Made by a program: the position numbers and the translations under genes
Assembly (NCBI GenBank): GCA_032353305.1
Contig: JAUCNG010410581.1
Coordinates: forward strand, 1-10,287
Length of the DNA stretch: 10,287 nucleotides
Source of the DNA: Cephalothrix spiralis
Taxonomy: Eukaryota; Nemertea; Palaeonemertea; Archinemertea; Cephalotrichidae
Direction: 5' to 3'
The notes under the pieces: generated by a model
Seen by the model: only the letters and a program-made list of their open reading frames with translations
Databases searched by the model: none
What the model was told of the DNA's origin: nothing
Part shown: piece by piece, positions 1 through 8,000 of the stretch
Layout of the letters: each line of letters begins with the position of its first letter
Numbering within the stretch: position 1 is the stretch's first letter

Positions 1-56
1 TTCTGAACAAAGTTATAGAGATTTGATTTTTATCATTTCTTAGCCGCCATGACACT

Positions 57-151
57 TTACCCGAGTAAGACCAAATAGCGTTCTTTTACAGCTCCGTTAC
101 TCAGGTAAGTTCAAATGTTACCCGAGCTATATCGAGTAAGGTAAAAGAACG
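57..151. repeat. Nested hairpin with TTACYCRRGTAA motifs
   Basis: Outer arms CGTTCTTTTAC (79-89) and GTAAAAGAACG (141-151) are perfectly complementary. An inner stem pairs CTCAGGTAA (100-108) with TTACCCGAG (118-126), with one mismatch and a 9-nt loop. The near-palindromes TTACCCGAGTAA (57-68) and TTACTCAGGTAA (97-108) are 40 nt apart. It is probably a small foldback element or the end of one; no target duplication is seen and I do not recognise the family. Confidence 0.55.
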
Positions 152-1341
152 TCAGGGTTGTTATTAAATGCCTATATTAAATGGTTCAAAATTTATTATC
201 AAAATTTATCTTGAAGGTCATAAATACATAAATAAGGATCTCAATATACAAGACGTTACTCAATGCGGAAATTTTCCACATCGCACAATGTATAAACGAG
301 AGTGCAAAAAATAAACGTTTTGTTCAATAAACTAGGATCCCAAAGAGTAAAATCTTTAGATGCATCGGAATAGTCTCATTTGTAAATAAAAGTTGAAAGT
401 CGTAATTTAAAAAAAACTTATCTGTGATCAAATATTTTGTAGTGGAATCTATTTCAGTTAGAAACCTATAGTTATCATTATTAAAAATACTTCATCAAAA
501 GTTTTCCTCAAAATTAACATCCATAATAAACATTTTAATATAAAAAAGTTTTTAGTGTCAAATATGGAATTAAGGATAATGCTCATAATGAAAATACTTA
601 TAAAATTTATGAGGAGAATCTATTTGAACGAAAGTTCAAAATCGATACCATAATACAGTATTTATTAACAAAAATGTATACCTCACTAAATTCAGCATCT
701 TCTGCGTAATTTTAGTTTTAATAATTGCCGAAAAAATCTTGATTTTTTAAAATTCAGACACGCGCACAACTTTATTTATAAATAACGCATCTTTATTTAT
801 AAATTAAGTGTATTGTATTATTTTTTTCAGTAACGCAAGTGTACATAGTCTAAAATGTACAGAGATAACACACGTTGGACCGCATCTTGTCGCTCTATTT
901 GGATAGGAACTATCCAAAAGTAGCAAAGTTTCAATCTAAAAATGGTTTCAAAGGTTTGGCATAAATTATTCTGCAAAAATGAGAAATCTTGTAGTTTATC
1001 ATTTTGTGAAACTATTCTATTTTGATTGCGTTCAAATAAATATATGGATACCGTAGCACACTTCGTGGTAAAAATTGAGCACATATATCGTTTAAAACAC
1101 CAACTATAGTGTTTTGTGACTATTATATTGTACTAGAAATCTTTTAGGGTCTTACAGATTTCTGATTATACCTAAAGTGAGGAGCAATTCACTTCGATCG
1201 TATAAACGATCTTATGTACGTCAATTAACGAAAAAATTCATTACTTTCATTATCTTCTAATAATTTGCAATATATACTTTCTATTTCATTTCTTTTCATT
1301 TAATTTCATTTAATACGCCTTATACTAAAATTTGAGAACAC
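152..1341. other. AT-rich flanking DNA, no gene seen
   Basis: I see no recognisable exon on either strand. Minor structure only: a direct repeat CTTTATTTATAAAT at 770-783 and 791-804, a 7-bp hairpin AAAACAC/GTGTTTT at 1094-1115, and a 6-bp hairpin GATCGT/ACGATC at 1196-1211. A run of TTTCATTT-like low-complexity sequence lies near 1275-1315. An 85-codon open frame on the minus strand (827-1084) resembles no family I know and is probably chance. Confidence 0.5.
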
Positions 1342-1350
1342 ATTTTTCAT

Positions 1351-1554
1351 ACCGGAGTGAAGTTGGCGGCAACCGGCCAATTTTTATCTTGCTTTTTTGT
1401 TTAACCCGAGATAATTATTCTGAGTTTTTTTACTAAAAAAGCTATATAATTAACAAATGGATATTAAACCACACAAAAAAACTCAGAATAATTATCTCAG
1501 GTTAAACAAAAGAGCAAATAAAAATTGGCCGGTGGCCGCCAACTTCACTCCGGT
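1351..1554. mobile_element. 204-bp MITE with ~80-bp TIRs and 9-bp TSD
   Basis: The left arm (1351-1431, starting ACCGGAGTGAAGTTGGCGGC) and the right arm (1475-1554) are near-perfect inverted repeats, with only a handful of mismatches and small indels. The unique centre is about 43 nt. Both sides carry the direct repeat ATTTTTCAT (1342-1350 and 1555-1563), a clean 9-bp target duplication. Long arms plus a 9-bp duplication are what Mutator-like (MULE) non-autonomous elements show. The superfamily is inferred, because no transposase is present. The high arm identity suggests a fairly recent insertion, just past the end of the USP8-like gene. Confidence 0.85.
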
Positions 1555-1567
1555 ATTTTTCATTGCT

Positions 1568-1583
1568 TTTATTCCTATTTATT
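1568..1583 (-). terminator. Candidate poly(A) signals of the USP8-like gene
   Basis: Two AATAAA hexamers on the minus strand (1578-1583 and 1568-1573) lie about 360 nt past the stop codon. They are the first canonical hexamers I find downstream of it. Their use is inferred from position; other variant signals in this AT-rich DNA could serve instead. Confidence 0.35.
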
Positions 1584-1940
1584 ACTATCATTATTTAATA
1601 TTACTTTTTTATATTAAAACTTTCTATTATTTTTAAATATATTAATTATGTTTCATAAATTTTCATTAAATATAACTGAACACTTTTGACCGAAGTGACT
1701 TACCCCTCGATATAAAGACCCATGACAAGTTTAGATACCCTCCACAGCGTATTAAAATCTAGGGTACGAGAACGACAAAAGCGCGGCGGAAAGTCGGAGG
1801 TGGTTCCCTAGCTTGCGCAGGATTTTAAACATTAACATCATTACATATTTATCTACATGTATGTAGTATCAAATAATTTACTATTTAAAACTAACCTTAG
1901 TAAAAAATCTGATTGCCCCTTTTTTGCCCTATAATTTATG
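1584..1940 (-). other. Probable 3' UTR of the USP8-like gene
   Basis: This is the noncoding stretch between the TGA stop and the candidate poly(A) signals. It includes a GC-richer patch (about 1765-1820) flanked by interrupted complementary segments: TTAAAATC near 1752-1759 with GATTTTAA near 1821-1828, and CTAGGG with CCCTAG inside them. These could form a stem with a bulge. No other feature is seen. Confidence 0.4.
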
Positions 1941-2000
1941 TCATAAGATCGGTGGCTTCATTTTCAAATGTGTGTAGAATACGATATATGCAGCCGACGA
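1941..2000 (-). CDS. USP8: USP8-like terminal exon (residues 246-264 + stop)
   Basis: The acceptor TTTTACAG ends at 2001 and the exon starts in phase 0, matching the previous exon. It encodes SSAAYIVFYTHLKMKPPIL and then TGA (1943-1941). SSAAYI(L/V)FYT is the hallmark final beta strand of USP8 catalytic domains, so this gives the true 3' end of the coding region. The tail after FYT is 9 residues, close in length to that of vertebrate USP8. Confidence 0.93.
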   Translation of the reverse strand, partial: SSAAYIVFYTHLKMKPPIL

Positions 2001-5000
2001 CTGTAAAATAAAATATATTGAATAAGTTGAATGATAACAGAACGTGATAATCTGGGGTTGGAAAGGTTATTCGTTAATCGTTAATTGGCCCAAAATCACC
2101 TCCATAAACGTATAATGATAGTACAAACGTAAACCGATGAAATACAACACCATGATGACAGTAGCCAGTTTCAAGGCTTGCAGAAGCGGACTTGGCAAGT
2201 CCGAATCGGGGTCCAACCGATGTGTCCCGGATTCTATGTATCCAGTGTCATATGTATCCAGAGTTCGGTGTGTCCCGGGTCCGATGTATCCCAGTTACGT
2301 AGGGGATTTTGACTTCTAAAGACATTTTGGATGTCGGGTCCGATGCAGGAGGTTTTGACTTTTTCAAAGTTTTCAAAAACTAAGAATTATTTCTTGGTGT
2401 TTCAGTATAGTAAGAAATAAGAATAATAACTGATTTGATTTGACATTAATGGGTAAGGTTAGGGTTTGAGCTAATGTTAGGCCTAATGTTAGTTTAGTTT
2501 TAGTCCTGTAAAAAAAAATTAGTCTTATTTCTGTCTAATACACACAAGAAAAAAATTTCAGGTTTGAAATTTTCGAAAAAATCAGAATCGGGGATACATA
2601 TGGGGGCACCGGTACCGACCCTTACAGAGTCAATCAAAAGCAATCCATTAGCTCCTCATATCATAGGTGTGGATGGAATGAGCTAAACCAAAGTATTTTG
2701 GAGAGGAAAAAGTATACATGTATGCTGCTATAGAATACAATAGCCGTTACTTATAGATGTAAGGCTACAAAAGGGCGCAAAATGTTTTACTCACCTGGAC
2801 ATTACTTTCAGACAGTTCAGAAACATAATCATCATCATACTTGTACCATCGCTGAGTAATTGGATTTGAACAGTATGCCGTATCTAAAAGAAAGGAGAGA
2901 AAAAAATATTCATTGAATATTTAATATTAAAAAATACGAACATTATGCAAAAATACGAATACATGTATTATGCAACTTCAGTTGGGCCGCGTTATACGCA
3001 TATTATATGACTCTAGTTGGTATAGTGGTTGGAACGTCCGCTGTTAATCAACAGGACCCGGGTTCGAGTATCAGGAGTTCCACAACTTTCCATCTAGAAC
3101 AACCTTTGGTTCATCGCATCCTTTGCTCGGGTTGGCTTGGTCAGGTTCAATGCGTATCGCTTCGGAATAAACGAAAAATCGCTCAGGTCAGGTATTTAGC
3201 AATATGATCTGTAATTGACTGAAAATGCCGTTGATGGGCTTCCTGGGTCTTTAATTCTGATACTTAATATCTTTGAAATTGAATATTAGCCATGTGCATG
3301 TATCGTTATGGAGTCAGTACTGATCTTACCGAGTACAATATAGAAAACGCATGTTTCGTGAGCGCCATGTTTTATTGTCCTAAATCACAATCGTTAGAGT
3401 TACCACGAGGAGGGGGTAAGATCAGTACATAGTCAACTCTCAACAAAACAAACTGTTGCTTTTTAACTCTTGTAACTCAGATTTTTTCATCAACTCGCGT
3501 TATTCAGTAAAAGATGATAACTTACAATGTCCACTTTCCAATGTTCCATAGTGATTCTGAAATTTACAAATAAATAAATTAAAAAAACCAAGTCATTAAA
3601 TGGGTAAAATTTCTCGTCGGCGGCAAATTTTCTTTTTAAATCTGAAATTTTCTGATAGTAGAATCTTCAATTGAATTGTTCCATAATTTCATTTTTAGAT
3701 TGTTGTCCGAGAAGTGCTACCTTTAAAATGAAGGGGATGATTTCTGAAGCCCTCCTACAACGAACGGCGCGTGCTTTACTAAGGTAGATGGGACAACAGT
3801 CGGAAAGCGCTTCTTACCAAGGTAGAGAAGTGCATCAGCGGCGAAGTTTTTCGGTAAATTTTTTCGGCGGATCCGTTAATCAATCAATAAAAAAGGTCGT
3901 GACTTTAAGTCTATGAATTACCACAATTAAATACATCAAAAATAAAAATTATCCTACCGAGACACCATATAAATCATAACGTGGCTTTTCTTCTGGTCCA
4001 AGTGCATATCTATTAAGGTCAAGGTCATACATAGGAAAATCAACATAACTATTGATTTTTTGACGCCAACCACCATCATTATAAAATCTGCAAAACAAAT
4101 GCGGAAAGTCAGTTAGATATGGTTTGCATAGATACATTTTTCCAGTCATGGTGGCATTTTCTTACCCTGACAGGCAAGGGTTGGTACGCGGCGCAATCTT
4201 ATCACTAGGAACGAGTGCTACCCCATAGTTAGATTGGAGCATCGGAAATTTAACCTAGGGTCTTCAGTACAGTAGCCATTTCTATCACAATTTCAAAACA
4301 TTTAACTGATCAAAAAAAGCAAATATATGATAATGCAAAATGTGCATTGGTACAGTGCTTTGGCGTAATTGGTAGCGTGCTTGCGTGGGCAGTAGGTTGA
4401 CGCTCCCAAGGGGTGTTGCACACAGACCGGATACTGGTTGGCTCGGTCAGTATAATTATGGGGAGTGAGACGCTATCCCGCATTCAGGGTAAACCCGACT
4501 CTAATCAGTATATAGAAAATCCGATTAGATTGCGGGGTCACCGTATGTGTCTATTTCGAGAAGTCCATTTGACGCCCTTTATATCAGTCTTTCGCGACAA
4601 ATAAATTGTTGAGCAAAGCGAGGCCGAAATTTTTTTGCAATTTAGTCCGAACATAGTCAAAAATATTTCTATAAAATACACTTATTTCTAAAAGGAAAAT
4701 AGGACCAGCCCTGCAAATTGGCTTATTATAAATGGGTGTGCCACAGTTGCGAAGTGGTAGAGCGCTGGGTTCGTAACCCAGGGGTCCCTGGATCGATACC
4801 CAGTCTAAACAACACATTTCCATCGGACAGAACCTTAAGCAGGTTCCTCAGCGCACAGCTTTCTGGGTGACTCGGTCAGGTTAAATACGTAGAGTGTGTG
4901 GTACGCTGTCCCACCCTTCGGGGTAAACCAGACTGCTATTCGGTATATAGAAAATAGATTAGAATGCGGGATAGGTCTACAGGCCTAAGGGAAAATGCTC

Positions 5001-8000
5001 GGCAAGGGGACACTTTTGTCTTTTTGAGAAGTCATCTGACGCCCAGAAGAAGAAGTCAATAATCTTAACTCTGATTTTATGATATACTTGCCTGTTAAAA
5101 TGGATTATTAAGATCGAGGGCAGTTTCCAAATATCTTCTTTTTTCACCGCCTCTCGTCTCACTTTGCATCTTGGACAAAACCATTTACTTGAGCCAGTTA
5201 GTCTTTCTTCTTTCGTGTATTTATTCATACAATCCTAGAGAATAAATCAGAAAAATTATCATTATCTGGATCGCCAGACGACCTTTCGCGGCGGGGATGC
5301 CGAAAGGCGATACGGCCCTTCGTATACTAAAACAGTATAATGGTATCCCCGGCATTGATCGGATTTTTCAGAGTCCTCATGATCGTTCAGAGATAGCCTC
5401 ATTTTGATTTCTGGGTCTTGTTGTGCTGCGCTGAAGTACAGTTCTTTTCCCGGAATTTTTGTATCAGTTCTAGACTGTACCACCTTTGGTGATATGATGA
5501 TGATGAAGAGCAAATCAATTGTCTACTTTTAATATATTAAATATGTACGGCTATATTCAAATACTTATGTTACTAGTTCGTTGTTGTTTATCATAATTAA
5601 TTATATTCATCATCGTTTTAGTCTAATTGCTGTAAAATTACGTACAATATCAATATAATAATGGTATTTACGAATTACCTAGCGTGACAAGGTCAGCCAT
5701 AAATTACCAATTTATTCACATAGGGATTCAGCGGCCGAGTGGTATAAGGCGCTGGTACTCAATTATCGCAATGGGTGCACGTTCGAGACCGTAAGAAACA
5801 TGTAGAATTTTATTTCAAGAGTTCTCAGATATTTGACCGATAATTAGACAAAATGTCGGAAAATACTCTATGTGAGCAAGAGGTTCATATTAATGTATTT
5901 AGTACAGATATTAATATCTTGTTTACTAGAGTAGTCTTATTGCAGCTCTTTAATGGAACTATTTGTCTCTGAATCAGCTCTAAGTATTCTCTCTCTCTCC
6001 TTTAATCGGGAAATAGTATTGAATAAGCACTTAGATCTGCTCAGATTTCAGCGTCTAAAAAACCTTATTTAATCTTAGTCATTCCATCGTTAGCAACGAA
6101 CATCGCGTCCTTAACAACAAAATAAAGTTTCCGCTTACCTGCAATGTACTTCGACTAGATGTAGGAACTGGTAATGTCAGAGCTGTAAAAACTTCAAATT
6201 TGACGGATTGTTTTGTGCAAGTTAAACAAATGACTCTCATCATTAATAGCCCCTGAAAGAGTAAATATTAAACGTCATCTTTTTGTTTTCACAGTGACTT
6301 ATTCAGGCGTAATATATTCATCAAGTATCACTTATACGTTGGTTCGTTAACTAGGTTGCGAAATTCTTTTGTTAACTTGTTCGAACTGCATTCAATTTCA
6401 TTTAGATCAAGTTACTGAACTATTGCTTACTAAGACGATGCTATAACTAGACGTCTAAATGAGATATACCACGTTTAGTCAGGTTTAGTATATATGACTG
6501 GTTTATGCTTATATATTGATAGCTTACGGGAGTACATTTTAGTCATTTCAAATTTATAATTATCTACTGTGTCAAACTCTGACTGTGAAATTTGTACAAA
6601 CGTATAAATTGGATATACAATGGTAAAATCTGCTTTAATTAGATGTAATCAAGTTATCGGAAATGTCAGAACGATTAAATGGCATTTACAAAACTGTATA
6701 GTAAATTCCAATTGTTCATTCAAATATTCCTGATTACTTGACTATATCTAATTAAGACAGAGATGACCATCGTATATCCTATCCTTAGAAATATATTTGG
6801 TATAGCATAGTTGATATTAGAGATAAGTGACTGCTTATTAATAATATACTAAACGCAACTGAAGAAGGTAGCAAAACCGAAAGCTTTTGCTGTTTTTTTG
6901 CTTAATTTTGTTGCCAGTGGTTTTATTATTTTACTGACGTTTGTACCAAGTAATGTAAGTAATAAAGAATAAAGCCCATTGAGGATGTTATAGAACAAAA
7001 GGTTTTCCGAATAAAAGGATTATTATAGAAATGCGTATTTGAGCAAAATTGCGCAGACTGATATTTTTGAAAATCAAATAAAACCATGTTTAATTTTTTC
7101 CCGCCACTGCATGGTGGGGGGTCATGGAATAACTTAACATACACAGATAGGCCCTTATTTTTATAAACCCTATTTTACAGACCCGTCCCCCTTTGCAAAA
7201 CTTTTCTAATTATATGACACCTCCTTTTGACACCCCTCCCTCAATAATTTGTGGACACACACTTTTCGTAATTACATTATGTCCAAATAATTTTGGGAGA
7301 CCTTCACCTTTTTTTGCATTTCATTCCAAGGACCCATTGAATAATTCTTCTTTCCCACTTTTATCCACATATTATTCAAGAAATTAGATTTTTATTTTGT
7401 TTAAATCTGATTAGAATAATTAACTTGGTCCAAAAACAAGGGCGGAAAATAGTTAATTGTATGACAGTGAAATTATATAAATTAAAAATTACCTCAAATA
7501 ATTCGTGTACGATTGATTTATTCAGTTTCTTGTGCCGTATCCAAAATTGTTCAGCAGCAACTCGTTCTGGGAGATTATCTAATTCTTGGTCTGGCAGCCT
7601 AGGATTAACCCGAACCTGAAAAGAATAAATTTCACTTAAATACAGGTTAGTTTTATTATTCTACACAGGTTTATGAAACGTTTTGTATTCCAGTCCCCCC
7701 CCCCCCTTCGAAATTTTCGAAAGTGCGGGCCTTATTCGAAATTAGAATTTCATCAAATCTTTTATTTACTGAGAGCTAGTGATAATTCTAGGTTAAAGAT
7801 TATATTTTCGAAAAGGGTCTGGCCCGAATGGAAGACTGTAATTTTTTATGAAGGGCCCCAAAACGATCAAACTAGAGTTCTTCTGTCCATATGATCCAAT
7901 ACATATGGTAAAAATTGTATCGACACCAGGGACCCAAATTGGGTTTGAACCTTTCAAAAATATCAACTTGAATCTAGCTTTTTCACTAGCTTGCAGAAAA

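Larger units (their letters stand above)
2884..3525 (-). other. Intron 6 (642 nt, GT-AG)
   Basis: Donor GTAAGT, acceptor TTTTAG. It contains an imperfect two-unit repeat at 2929-2973 (AAAAATACGAA...ATTATGC, units of 20 and 25 nt), a SINE copy (3005-3205) and a 14-bp inverted repeat (3317-3428). Confidence 0.85.
4088..5091 (-). other. Intron 4 (1004 nt), GC-AG type
   Basis: The donor reads AACAG|GCAAGTA, the typical strong context of GC-AG introns, and the acceptor is TTTTGCAG. The site is fixed by protein continuity: HFN-R-FYNDGG requires AG at the exon end and A at the next start. It holds two SINE copies, at 4354-4577 and 4735-5055. The 4140-4350 stretch shows nothing recognisable. Confidence 0.85.
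5235..6138 (-). other. Intron 3 (904 nt, GT-AG)
   Basis: Donor GTAAGC, acceptor TCTCTAG. The exons on either side join as STLQ-DCMNKY, so the open block at 5262-5513 is not part of this reading frame. It also holds a tRNA-like head (5724-5800). The remaining parts (5514-5720 and 5801-6138) show nothing recognisable. Confidence 0.85.

Noticed and set aside
827-1084. 85-codon minus-strand open frame
   Set aside because: No motif, no splice-site support and no family resemblance, in AT-rich flanking DNA.
1170-1720. Outer inverted repeat CGAAGTGA...CCTC around the 1351-1554 MITE
   Set aside because: Only 8 perfect bases plus scattered matches, too weak to call a larger element.
2451-2492. Interstitial telomere repeat (TTAGGG)
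   Set aside because: Only one perfect TTAGGG is present; the neighbours are degenerate hexamers, so it is not a convincing telomeric tract.
2688-2727. Alternative last exon after 2795 encoding HTCILFPL... and a stop
   Set aside because: It resembles the USP end strand only at ILF and would need a 67-nt intron with a poor acceptor. The exon at 1941-2000 gives SSAAYIVFYT in the right phase with a good acceptor.
5262-5513. The open block as a constitutive USP8 exon
   Set aside because: Flanking exons join as STLQ-DCMN with USP8-like continuity, so including the block would interrupt the zinc-ribbon domain.
3005-5800. Functional tRNA genes at the four A-box/B-box sites
   Set aside because: Acceptor and T stems do not pair, three of them run into a shared repeat body, and the fourth has a broken T stem. 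They are SINE heads or pseudogenes.
7673-7894. 73-codon plus-strand open frame
   Set aside because: It crosses a poly-C run and TTCGAAA repeats inside an intron and has no recognisable domain.
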